Origin: Jeotgalibaca dankookensis
GTDB taxonomy: Bacteria; Bacillota; Bacilli; Lactobacillales; Aerococcaceae
Length of the DNA: 64,000 nt
Assembly (NCBI RefSeq): GCF_002005405.1
Contig: NZ_CP019728.1
Span: forward strand, 1,426,001 to 1,490,000
Direction of reading: 5' to 3'
Shown here in pieces: positions 54,711 through 64,000 of the stretch. A program made the translations under genes and the position numbers. How positions within the stretch are numbered: the stretch's first letter is position 1; each line of letters begins with the position of its first letter. The notes beneath the pieces were generated by a model that searched no databases, was not told where the DNA came from, and saw only the letters and a program-made list of their open reading frames with translations.

Positions 54711-56795
54711 TTAAGCATTTTTACCGCTTTTTTCAATGATTTCTTCTTGAATTGATTTTGGAACTGCTTCGTAATGATCAAATGTCATTGTAAAGGTTCC
54801 GCGTCCTTGTGTAGCTGAACGAATTGTTGTTGCGTAACCAAACATTTCTGATAAAGGAATACTTCCTTTAACGATTTGTGCGTTACCACGAGCAGTTGTA
54901 CCTTCGATACGTCCGCGACGTGCACTTACGTGTCCCATTACATCTCCTAAATATTCTTCAGGAACTGTAATTTCTACAGCCATCATCGGTTCTAAAATAG
55001 CAGGGTCAGCTTTCTTAGCAGCATTACGCAATGCTAGAGAAGCAGCAACCTTAAATGCTGTTTCAGACGAGTCAACATCATGGTAAGAACCATCATATAG
55101 CTTCGCTTTTACGTCAACTAATGGATATCCAGCAAGAACACCATTTTCCATTGAGTCTTTCAAACCTGCTTCAACTGCTGGGACGTATTCACGAGGAACA
55201 ACCCCACCAACGATTGCATTTTCGAATTCAAAGCCAGCGCCTTCTTCGTTAGGTGAAAATTCAATCCAAACGTGTCCGAATTGTCCTTTACCACCTGATT
55301 GACGAACGAATTTACCTTCAGCTTGAACAGTCTTACGGAATGCTTCACGATATGAAACTTGTGGAGCACCTACAGAAGCTTCTACCTTAAACTCACGTAG
55401 CATACGGTCAACGATGATATCCAAATGCAACTCTCCCATACCGGCAATAACAGTTTGACCTGTTTCTACGTTTGTATGTGCACGGAAGGTTGGATCTTCT
55501 TCAGATAGTTTTTGTAATGCTACGCCCATTTTGTCTTGGTCTGCTTTTGATTTAGGCTCAATTGCAACTTCGATAACTGGTTCTGGGAATTCCATTGTTT
55601 CAAGGATGATATGACGTTTTTCGTCACATAGCGTATCCCCTGTACCGGTATCTTTCAATCCAACTGCTGCAGCGATATCTCCAGAGAATACCTCAGGAAT
55701 TTCGCTTCGGCTGTTCGCATGCATTTGTAGGATACGTCCTACACGCTCACGTTTACCTTTTGTAGCATTATAGACATAAGAACCAGATTGTAATGTTCCA
55801 GAATAGACACGGAAGAATGTTAAACGACCAACAAACGGGTCAGTCATAACTTTAAATGCAAGTGCTGCAAATGGCTCATCATCATCTGATGGAACCGCAA
55901 CTTCTTCGTCTGTTTCAGGAATAATACCTGTAATAGCAGCAACATCAGTTGGTGCTGGTAGGTAATCAATAACAGCATCTAGAGCCAATTGAACACCTTT
56001 ATTTTTAAATGCTGAAGCACAAAGTACAGGGAAGAATTCTACGTTAACTGTTGCGCGACGGATACCAGCTTTTAATTCATCAATAGTGATTTCTTCACCT
56101 TCAAGGTATTTCATCATCATTTCTTCGTCTGTTTCCGCAACAGCTTCAATTAATTTTGTATTCCACTCTTCTGCAATTTCTAAGTACTCCGCTGGAATAT
56201 CTTCTTCATGGTATTCCCTACCGTCTTCTGAATCATAAATTTCTGCTTTCATTTGTACCAAGTCAATGATCCCAGTGAAGTTATCTTCAGATCCAATTGG
56301 TAATTGGATTGGGTGAGCATTAGCATCAAGGCGGTCATGAAGCGTACTGTTTGAATACAAGAAGTCAGCACCTATTTTGTCCATTTTGTTGATTAGAACA
56401 ATACGAGGAACACCGTATGTTGTTGCTTGACGCCAAACTGTTTCAGTTTGAGGCTCAACACCTGATTGAGCATCTAACAATGCAACAGCGCCGTCTAGCA
56501 CACGTAGAGAACGTTCCACTTCGACTGTAAAGTCAACGTGACCCGGAGTATCAATGATATTTACGCGGTGACCTTTCCACTGTGCAGTTGTAGCTGCGGA
56601 AGTAATCGTAATTCCACGTTCTTGCTCTTGTGCCATCCAGTCCATTTGTGCCCCACCATCGTGAGTTTCACCAATTTTATGGATTCGACCAGTGTAATAA
56701 AGGATACGTTCAGTTGTCGTTGTTTTACCAGCGTCAATATGAGCCATGATTCCGATATTTCTCGTGTTAGTTAGAGAGAATTCTCTTTTTCCCAT
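54711..56795 (-). CDS. fusA: Elongation factor G
   Basis: The 694-residue translocase has G1 [11 protein letters not shown]3 DTPGHVDF and G4 NKMD, then domains II-V. The domain IV loop [13 protein letters not shown]-like ([16 protein letters not shown]) is intact. It is third in the rpsL-rpsG-fusA operon. Confidence 0.98.
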   Translation of the reverse strand: MGKREFSLTNTRNIGIMAHIDAGKTTTTERILYYTGRIHKIGETHDGGAQMDWMAQEQERGITITSAATTAQWKGHRVNIIDTPGHVDFTVEVERSLRVLDGAVALLDAQSGVEPQTETVWRQATTYGVPRIVLINKMDKIGADFLYSNSTLHDRLDANAHPIQLPIGSEDNFTGIIDLVQMKAEIYDSEDGREYHEEDIPAEYLEIAEEWNTKLIEAVAETDEEMMMKYLEGEEITIDELKAGIRRATVNVEFFPVLCASAFKNKGVQLALDAVIDYLPAPTDVAAITGIIPETDEEVAVPSDDDEPFAALAFKVMTDPFVGRLTFFRVYSGTLQSGSYVYNATKGKRERVGRILQMHANSRSEIPEVFSGDIAAAVGLKDTGTGDTLCDEKRHIILETMEFPEPVIEVAIEPKSKADQDKMGVALQKLSEEDPTFRAHTNVETGQTVIAGMGELHLDIIVDRMLREFKVEASVGAPQVSYREAFRKTVQAEGKFVRQSGGKGQFGHVWIEFSPNEEGAGFEFENAIVGGVVPREYVPAVEAGLKDSMENGVLAGYPLVDVKAKLYDGSYHDVDSSETAFKVAASLALRNAAKKADPAILEPMMAVEITVPEEYLGDVMGHVSARRGRIEGTTARGNAQIVKGSIPLSEMFGYATTIRSATQGRGTFTMTFDHYEAVPKSIQEEIIEKSGKNA

Positions 56796-56860
56796 GTGCG
56801 TCGTACACCTCTTTCAGTTTATTATTTGTTAATTCATAAAAGATATAGTTAAAAAAGTGA

Positions 56861-57331
56861 TTACCAACGATAGTGAGCGAACGCTCTGTTGGCATCTGCC
56901 ATTTTGTGTACATCTTCGCGTTTACGAACAGATGCACCTGTGTTGTTTGCTGCATCCATGATTTCTTTAGCTAATCTTTCTTCCATGGTATCTTCACCAC
57001 GTAGACGAGAGTAGTTTACTAGCCAACGAAGTGCTAAGGCTGTACGACGTTCTGGACGAACTTCGACCGGCACTTGATAGTTAGAACCCCCTACACGACG
57101 AGCTTTTACTTCTAGAACAGGCATGATATTTTTCATTGCTTGTTCGTAAACTTCAATTGGTTCATTACCAGTTGAATCTTTGATGATGTCAAATGCATTA
57201 TATAAAATAGTTGCTGCTTTTCCGCGTTTTCCATCAACCATTAGGCGGTTGATTGTGCGAGTAACCAATTTAGAATTGTAAATTGGGTCTGGCATAACTT
57301 CACGTTTAGCGACTGGACCTTTACGAGGCAT
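56861..57331 (-). CDS. rpsG: 30S ribosomal protein S7
   Basis: The 156-residue S7 starts [20 protein letters not shown] and ends in RAFAHYRW. It organises the head of the small subunit and is 29 bases after the rpsL end region (37 bases). Confidence 0.97.
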   Translation of the reverse strand: MPRKGPVAKREVMPDPIYNSKLVTRTINRLMVDGKRGKAATILYNAFDIIKDSTGNEPIEVYEQAMKNIMPVLEVKARRVGGSNYQVPVEVRPERRTALALRWLVNYSRLRGEDTMEERLAKEIMDAANNTGASVRKREDVHKMADANRAFAHYRW

Positions 57332-57368
57332 ACTGACTCCTCCTTCCTAGAGAATGTTTTATATGTGA

Positions 57369-57791
57369 TTATTTTTTACTTGCTTTAGGTTTTTTAGCAC
57401 CGTATTTTGAACGTGATTGCATACGGCCATTTACACCAGCTGTATCCAAAGCACCACGTACGATATGGTAACGTACCCCTGGTAAGTCTTTTACACGTCC
57501 ACCGCGAATAAGTACCACGCTATGTTCTTGTAAGTTATGACCAATACCTGGAATATAAGCTGTTACTTCCAAAAGGTTTGATAAACGCACACGCGCATAT
57601 TTACGCAAAGCCGAGTTAGGTTTTTTAGGAGTCATTGTTCCAACACGCGTACAAACACCACGTTTTTGAGGTGAGTTTGTATATGTTACTTCTTTTTTAG
57701 CACTGTTATATCCTCTTCCTAAAGCAGGAGTATCGGATTTTTGAACAGTAGATTTACGAGGTTTGCGAACTAATTGATTAATTGTAGGCAT
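57369..57791 (-). CDS. rpsL: 30S ribosomal protein S12
   Basis: The 140-residue S12 has [18 protein letters not shown] and the later [20 protein letters not shown] with wild-type lysines at both streptomycin-resistance positions. A promoter at 57970-57998 drives rpsL-rpsG-fusA through a leader of about 170 bases that contains a GGxCCAC/GTGGxCC stem. Confidence 0.98.
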   Translation of the reverse strand: MPTINQLVRKPRKSTVQKSDTPALGRGYNSAKKEVTYTNSPQKRGVCTRVGTMTPKKPNSALRKYARVRLSNLLEVTAYIPGIGHNLQEHSVVLIRGGRVKDLPGVRYHIVRGALDTAGVNGRMQSRSKYGAKKPKASKK

Positions 57792-57969
57792 TTTGTTTCC
57801 TCCTTCCTCATTTCATAATTTTCTTGGTCCACACATCCAGGTGGTCCTTATTTGTCGAAAAATAAATAATCGAACAAAATTCGATTTTAATTTGGTGTGT
57901 AAAGGTATGCAACCAGCCAGAACGACTGAATTTCTTTTTCAGGAAACTGTGCACAAATTCACCTTTGTA

Positions 57970-57998
57970 ATAGTACCATGCTTATTTTAATCCGTCAA
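57970..57998 (-). promoter_or_regulatory. rpsL-rpsG-fusA promoter
   Basis: TTGACG (57993-57998), 17 bases, TG-extended TACTAT (57970-57975) on the minus strand. Confidence 0.78.
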
Positions 57999-58007
57999 CA
58001 CTAAAAT

Positions 58008-58039
58008 AAAAAAAGATGATTTTTTTATCATCTTTTTTT
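58008..58039 (-). terminator. Terminator of lysS
   Basis: 13-bp stem AAAAAAAGATGAT with its complement, a 6-base loop and T run on the minus strand, 9 bases beyond the lysS stop. Confidence 0.82.
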
Positions 58040-58047
58040 ATCTACAC

Positions 58048-59592
<1,545 letters not shown>

Positions 59593-59640
59593 CTATATTG
59601 CCAAGAAACACGTGAAATTGCAAGACGTCCATTGCATTTT

Positions 59641-60519
59641 TTATATTTTTGCTAATAATTCGGTTAGTTCTGCTTCATCATAGTAGTATTTGTTCTCACA
59701 GAAATGACAAACAACTTCCGCTCCGTGATCTTCTTCAATAATCGTTTGGAGTTCTTCTCGACCAATTGCCGCAAGTCCGTCTTTAAAGCGTTCGCGAGAA
59801 CAGTCACATTTGAATTGAACGGGCATTTTTTCAATAAAACGCACATTATCTTTACCTAGTATTTTTATTAAAACATCTTCAGGTTTTGCGCCATCTTCCA
59901 TAAATCGTGACACAAGCGGTAAATCTGCTATGTTTTTCTCGATTTGACTAATGGCTGCATCCGTTGCGCCAGGTAAGACTTGAATCATAAAACCACCGGC
60001 TACTTTGATGGAGTCATCCGTATCCACCAAGACGCTCAAGCCAACCGCTGAAGGAATTTGTTCGGAGTTTACCATATAATAAGTAAAATCTTCTCCTAAC
60101 TCCCCACTTACAAGTGGGACTTGCCCAGTAAAGGGTTCTTTTAACCCTAAGTCTTTAATAACCGACAACGTTCCTTCCGTTCCAACAACCGCCCGAACAT
60201 CTAACTTGCCATTTTCATTTAAAGGTAAGCTAACATTTGGGTTTTGGATATAAGCACGCACGTCTCCTTGGCCATTAGCTCCTGCCACGATTCTACCGCC
60301 TAATCCATTCCCGTTAATCATAACGGTCATTTTATCATCATTTTTTAACCCAGTTGTTGCGATAAGGAGTGTTCCTACCATCGCTCTTCCAAGTGCTGCT
60401 GAAGAAGCACTCCAAGTATCGTGACGTCGTTGCGCTTCAGCAACTGTTTGAGTAGCATCTACTGCATATACACGGAATTGACTATCGTAAGCCAACCCTT
60501 TTACTAAATAATCTGTCAT
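59641..60519 (-). CDS. hslO: Redox-regulated chaperone Hsp33
   Basis: This 292-residue holdase has C-terminal redox cysteines in FKCDCSRERF and VVCHFCENKYYY that bind zinc when reduced and open under oxidative stress. It lies between ftsH and lysS, as in other Lactobacillales. Confidence 0.95.
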   Translation of the reverse strand: MTDYLVKGLAYDSQFRVYAVDATQTVAEAQRRHDTWSASSAALGRAMVGTLLIATTGLKNDDKMTVMINGNGLGGRIVAGANGQGDVRAYIQNPNVSLPLNENGKLDVRAVVGTEGTLSVIKDLGLKEPFTGQVPLVSGELGEDFTYYMVNSEQIPSAVGLSVLVDTDDSIKVAGGFMIQVLPGATDAAISQIEKNIADLPLVSRFMEDGAKPEDVLIKILGKDNVRFIEKMPVQFKCDCSRERFKDGLAAIGREELQTIIEEDHGAEVVCHFCENKYYYDEAELTELLAKI

Positions 60520-60609
60520 TTTTTCCTCCTATAAAGGGTATCCCTTTTTTTAACATATTTATATTCTACTACAGCTTTTAGTATTACCAAATAACTTGCC
60601 TAGAAAAGA

Positions 60610-60641
60610 ATAGAGTGAGAAGTTCAGGAACCTCCCACTCT
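60610..60641 (-). terminator. Hairpin after ftsH
   Basis: Imperfect 14-bp stem AGAGTGGGAGGTTC/GAACTTCTCACTCT (minus strand), nine bases past the ftsH stop, followed by a T-rich stretch. Confidence 0.65.
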
Positions 60642-60649
60642 AAACTTTT

Positions 60650-62707
60650 CTATTCTTCTTCGGAAGATTTCTCTTCTCGTTCTTCTTCTTCATGTTCCTC
60701 TTCTTGCTCTTCTTGACGTTTTGCTTCTTTTTTTTCTAAAGCACGTTTGGCTTGATCAAATGAAGCTGCTGATTCACTTGGGTATTCTTCATCACCTTTT
60801 TCAACTGGCATTTCGCCTGTCTCAAAAAGGCTCTTGATTGTTTTCTCATCCAAGGTCTCAAGTTCAAGAAGTTTTTCAGCAATCAGGTTGAGTTGTTCAC
60901 GATGTTTGGTAATGATAGCTCGTGCTTCTTCGTGGGCTTCTCCCATGATACGGCGAACTTCGGAATCAATTTGGTAAGCAATATCTTCAGAATAAGCGCG
61001 TTTAGAGCCGTAATCACGGCCTACAAAAACCTGGCTATTTCCTTCATATTGAACGGTACCTAGTTTTTCACTCATCCCATATTCAGTAACCATACTTCGA
61101 ACCAAGTTTGTCGCTTGTTGGAAGTCATTACTTGCACCGGTTGTTTGAGCGTCAAAGACAATCTCTTCAGCTAAACGTCCACCTAGAAGTCCAACAACTT
61201 GCTCAAACAGCTCAGTTTTCGTCATCAAGAAACGGTCTTCTTTTGGAAGCATAATTGCATAGCCACCAGCACGTCCACGCGGCACAATTGTAACTTTGTG
61301 AACCGTTCGGGCGTCGCTCAAGACCATTCCAACTACGGTATGACCCGCTTCGTGATAGGCTACCATCTTACGCTCTTGCTTACTGATTGTTTTATCCTTT
61401 TTAGCAGGTCCAGCAATAACTCGGTCGTGTGCTTCATCAATATCAAGAGCATCAATAACCGTTTTACCACGTCGTGCTGCTACTAAAGCTGACTCATTTA
61501 ATAAGTTTTCTAAATCTGCTCCAGTAAATCCTGGAGTTTGTTGCGCGATGACTTGCAAATCAACATCATTAGCAATTGGCTTGTTACGAGCATGAACTTT
61601 CAGAATTGCTTTTCGTCCTTTTACATCAGGACGGCCAACTAAAACTTGGCGGTCGAAACGACCTGGGCGAAGCAAAGCGGGATCGAGGACGTCCGAACGG
61701 TTGGTTGCCGCAATGACAATCACACCTTCGTTACCTTGGAACCCATCCATCTCAACCAATAGTTGGTTTAAGGTTTGTTCACGCTCATCATGTCCGCCAC
61801 CCATACCAGCGCCACGTTGACGACCAACTGCATCGATTTCATCAATAAAGATAATAGATGGTGCAGCTTTTTTAGCATTTTCAAATAAGTCACGAACACG
61901 ACTTGCTCCAACCCCAACAAACATCTCTACAAATTCAGAACCTGAAATGGAGAAGAATGGAACGCCAGCTTCACCAGCAACTGCTTTAGCTAGTAGTGTC
62001 TTCCCGGTCCCTGGTGGCCCTTCTAAAAGAACACCTGCGGGAATACGTGCACCGAGTGCTGTGAAACGTCGTGGATCTTTCAAGAATTCTACAACTTCTA
62101 CTAATTCTTGTTTTTCTTCTTCAGCTCCAGCAACATCAGAGAAGCGCACTTTAACGTTTGTCTTAGAGACATCTTCATTTTTCGTTTTACCGAAATTCAT
62201 AACGTTACGGCCGCCGCCACCTTTGGCACCACCTTGGCCCATCATCATGTACATAAAGAATATAAAGATAACAAGTGGTAGAATTGTAAACAAGAGACTC
62301 ACCCAGGCACCTGATTGATCTTGTTCGACAACAGTGATTTCAGTATTGGTTTGTTCAGCTAATTCGCCGATTTTACCTAGCGTTGCGTCATTTGGTAATA
62401 CGACCGTCGTAAAGGCTGTCGTAGTTGCTTCGGTATCATCAAAGAGAATAAGATTGGCTGCGCTTGATTCATTCGCAATTTCACGTTCTTCTCGATATTC
62501 CCCTACAACCTCCCAAACACCTGCGCCTGGCTGCATACTAAATTCTTTGATTTCTTCGTTCTCTAACTCATTGACAAATTCTGTCGTGGTAATCGCTTGA
62601 CTGGCTTCAGTTCCTGTACCATTTGTAACCATTGTTACAACAGCGACAACTGCTAGGAAGATAAGGATCCAGAATCCAGTGCTTTTAAAAAGTTTATTGT
62701 TTTTCAT
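60650..62707 (-). CDS. ftsH: ATP-dependent zinc metalloprotease FtsH
   Basis: This 685-residue membrane protease degrades unfolded and short-lived membrane and cytosolic proteins. Membrane helices lie at about 11-28 and 135-155. Walker A GPPGTGKT is at 230-237, the zinc motif HEAGH at 452-456, and the second-region [11 protein letters not shown] (Walker B) about 287-294. The C-terminal 30 residues are nearly all Glu, Lys and Arg. An inverted repeat is upstream (62762-62792). Confidence 0.97.
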   Translation of the reverse strand: MKNNKLFKSTGFWILIFLAVVAVVTMVTNGTGTEASQAITTTEFVNELENEEIKEFSMQPGAGVWEVVGEYREEREIANESSAANLILFDDTEATTTAFTTVVLPNDATLGKIGELAEQTNTEITVVEQDQSGAWVSLLFTILPLVIFIFFMYMMMGQGGAKGGGGRNVMNFGKTKNEDVSKTNVKVRFSDVAGAEEEKQELVEVVEFLKDPRRFTALGARIPAGVLLEGPPGTGKTLLAKAVAGEAGVPFFSISGSEFVEMFVGVGASRVRDLFENAKKAAPSIIFIDEIDAVGRQRGAGMGGGHDEREQTLNQLLVEMDGFQGNEGVIVIAATNRSDVLDPALLRPGRFDRQVLVGRPDVKGRKAILKVHARNKPIANDVDLQVIAQQTPGFTGADLENLLNESALVAARRGKTVIDALDIDEAHDRVIAGPAKKDKTISKQERKMVAYHEAGHTVVGMVLSDARTVHKVTIVPRGRAGGYAIMLPKEDRFLMTKTELFEQVVGLLGGRLAEEIVFDAQTTGASNDFQQATNLVRSMVTEYGMSEKLGTVQYEGNSQVFVGRDYGSKRAYSEDIAYQIDSEVRRIMGEAHEEARAIITKHREQLNLIAEKLLELETLDEKTIKSLFETGEMPVEKGDEEYPSESAASFDQAKRALEKKEAKRQEEQEEEHEEEEREEKSSEEE

Positions 62708-62761
62708 ATGACCCTCCTTGCAGATAGAATGCCTCTTTGGGCTCTTATCTTACACGTATTG

Positions 62762-62792
62762 TGAGATTCAAGTTGCATGAAGATGAATCTCA
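62762..62792. promoter_or_regulatory. Inverted repeat upstream of ftsH
   Basis: TGAGATTC (62762-62769) and GAATCTCA (62785-62792), perfect 8-base arms with a 15-base centre, between hpt and ftsH. It is not a CIRCE or CtsR site; it may control ftsH. Confidence 0.4.
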
Positions 62793-62830
62793 ATAATGAT
62801 AACATATCTGACCTATTTTCACTATTGGTT

Positions 62831-63370
62831 TTACTTATAAATTTCTTCTTTTAAAACACCGATATAAGGAAGGTTCCGATATTTTTCATCAAAGTCCAAG
62901 CCATAGCCCACTACAAATTCATTTGGCACATTGATTCCAACCCAATCCGCTTTTAAATCCACTACACGGCGTTCTTTTTTATCTAATAATGTGACAATCT
63001 TAATTGATTTCGCTTTTCGATAACGGAATAATTCAATGAGATGACTCAATGTCCGACCGGTATCAATAATATCTTCCACAACCAACACATGGCGACCTTC
63101 TATCGATGTATCGAGGTCTTTTAATATTTTAACATCTCCGGTTGATTCTATTCCAGAACCATAACTTGAAACATCCATGAAATCCAGTTCCAGATCACAA
63201 TCCATTTTACGGGACAAGTCAGTCATGAACATAACGGCTCCCTTTAGTACGCCGATGACAAGTGGATATTTCCCTTCATACTCTTTTGTCAAGATTTCAC
63301 CTAAATCAGCGGTTACCTTCGAAATGTCTTCTTCTGAATACAATACTTCTTTAATATCTGGATGTAACAT
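62831..63370 (-). CDS. hpt: Hypoxanthine phosphoribosyltransferase
   Basis: This 179-residue purine salvage enzyme has the PRPP loop [29 protein letters not shown] and the flexible loop before it. It makes IMP or GMP from hypoxanthine or guanine. The start overlaps tilS by 20 bases. Confidence 0.96.
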   Translation of the reverse strand: MLHPDIKEVLYSEEDISKVTADLGEILTKEYEGKYPLVIGVLKGAVMFMTDLSRKMDCDLELDFMDVSSYGSGIESTGDVKILKDLDTSIEGRHVLVVEDIIDTGRTLSHLIELFRYRKAKSIKIVTLLDKKERRVVDLKADWVGINVPNEFVVGYGLDFDEKYRNLPYIGVLKEEIYK

Positions 63371-64000
63371 TTTGCACCTCTTCTTTTTTTATAACTGCTA
63401 TTTTAAACTCACCTTGATCATGCAACCAAATGGATGTTGCATAACCTGGTACCCATAGTACTTTCCCCGTATAATCCGTTATAACCCATACGCGCTCACG
63501 CTTTTCAATGGGAACTTTACCATCAATAAGTATCCTTGAAATTTTTTTAGTAAATGGACGCTTCTTATTGAGTTGGATGATATCTCCAGGCTGCCAATAT
63601 CTAATAATGAGCGGTAAAACAACTTCCGTGGGTTTCATATAAAATACTGATTCTTCAGTAACAAGTTGTTTTTTTGATAAAAACAACCCTATTCTACCAT
63701 TAAAAGGTAAATCTAACCATTCATTTAAATGAATTTCTGCTTGAAACGGTTTTACCATCGCTTTTTCTTTTTTCTGTGGTTCAAACAAAATCAAATCATA
63801 ACGTCTTTTAGCAACTCCACCTGAAAAACTCAGACTGGCTTGTGGTTTATCCCCTTTTAACAGATGTAATATTTTTTCGACGTGTTGCCGCTGTGTAGGC
63901 AATACCCAAACTTGCGTTAAAAAGTAGGTTAGGATGAGCCTTTGCATGGCTTCCTTTTGTTTTAGAAATAGGGGGATAGAGAGTACCCATTGCTTGCCTT
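63351..64000 (-). CDS. tilS: tRNA(Ile)-lysidine synthetase, 5' end cut by window edge
   Basis: The frame stays open from base 64000 down to 63351, so the start lies outside. Residues seen include the TilS C-terminal domain pattern ([47 protein letters not shown]). The enzyme makes lysidine at position 34 of tRNA-Ile. The catalytic N-terminal SGGVDS domain is not in the window. It overlaps hpt, the classic tilS-hpt-ftsH arrangement. Confidence 0.88.
   Translation of the reverse strand, partial: GKQWVLSIPLFLKQKEAMQRLILTYFLTQVWVLPTQRQHVEKILHLLKGDKPQASLSFSGGVAKRRYDLILFEPQKKEKAMVKPFQAEIHLNEWLDLPFNGRIGLFLSKKQLVTEESVFYMKPTEVVLPLIIRYWQPGDIIQLNKKRPFTKKISRILIDGKVPIEKRERVWVITDYTGKVLWVPGYATSIWLHDQGEFKIAVIKKEEVQNVTSRY

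Overview
The window is a chromosomal segment of a low-GC Gram-positive bacterium, most likely a member of the Lactobacillales, perhaps close to Carnobacteriaceae or Enterococcaceae. The basis is the Firmicutes gene order of the ribosomal super-operon followed by ecfA1-ecfA2-ecfT-truA, the tilS-hpt-ftsH-hslO-lysS series, a downstream structure after rplQ like the L17 downstream element of lactic acid bacteria, and a sigma-54/LevR-type mannose PTS arranged as in enterococci. The genus cannot be fixed from sequence reading alone.

Bases 1-6.8 kb (minus strand) hold a galactosamine or N-acetylgalactosamine operon: a GntR regulator, AgaS deaminase/isomerase, a complete mannose-family PTS (IIA, a YajC-like protein, IIB, IIC, IID), a ROK protein and tagatose-6-phosphate kinase, which runs off the left edge. 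Its promoter carries a cre-like site between -35 and -10 and an 18-bp palindromic operator. Bases 6.9-9.7 kb (plus strand) hold a flavodoxin, an unrecognised coiled-coil protein, a short hairpin-rich transcription unit and aminopeptidase PepS.

Bases 9.7-19.1 kb (minus strand) are the most unusual part. They form a beta-oxidation-like island with thiolase, acyl-CoA dehydrogenase, 3-hydroxyacyl-CoA dehydrogenase, crotonase and a CoA-transferase in one operon. A LysR regulator, a second acyl-CoA dehydrogenase, a YtnP-like lactonase and an internally shortened, orphan CoA-transferase A subunit follow. No electron-transfer flavoprotein genes lie in the window. The operon dehydrogenase lacks the catalytic glutamate at both positions known for the family, whereas the second dehydrogenase keeps it.

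Bases 19.3-27.2 kb are a sigma-54 module: rpoN, a mannose-type PTS (IIB, IIAB, IIC, IID) behind a clear -24/-12 promoter, and the LevR/ManR activator. Map, ManA and an M20 amidohydrolase follow. An IS1182-family element (30322-32081) with 18-bp perfect ends and a frameshifted transposase lies just downstream of rplM-rpsI. A RpiR regulator with N-acetylneuraminate lyase comes next. GalN(Ac), sialic acid and mannose genes together suggest use of host glycans (inference).

Bases 35.2-57.8 kb are the translation core on the minus strand: rpsL-rpsG-fusA, tuf, and rpsJ through rplQ with secY, adk, infA and rpoA, then the ECF vitamin-transporter core, truA and a 42-residue small protein. The right end holds lysS, hslO, ftsH, hpt and the 3' part of tilS, which runs off the edge.
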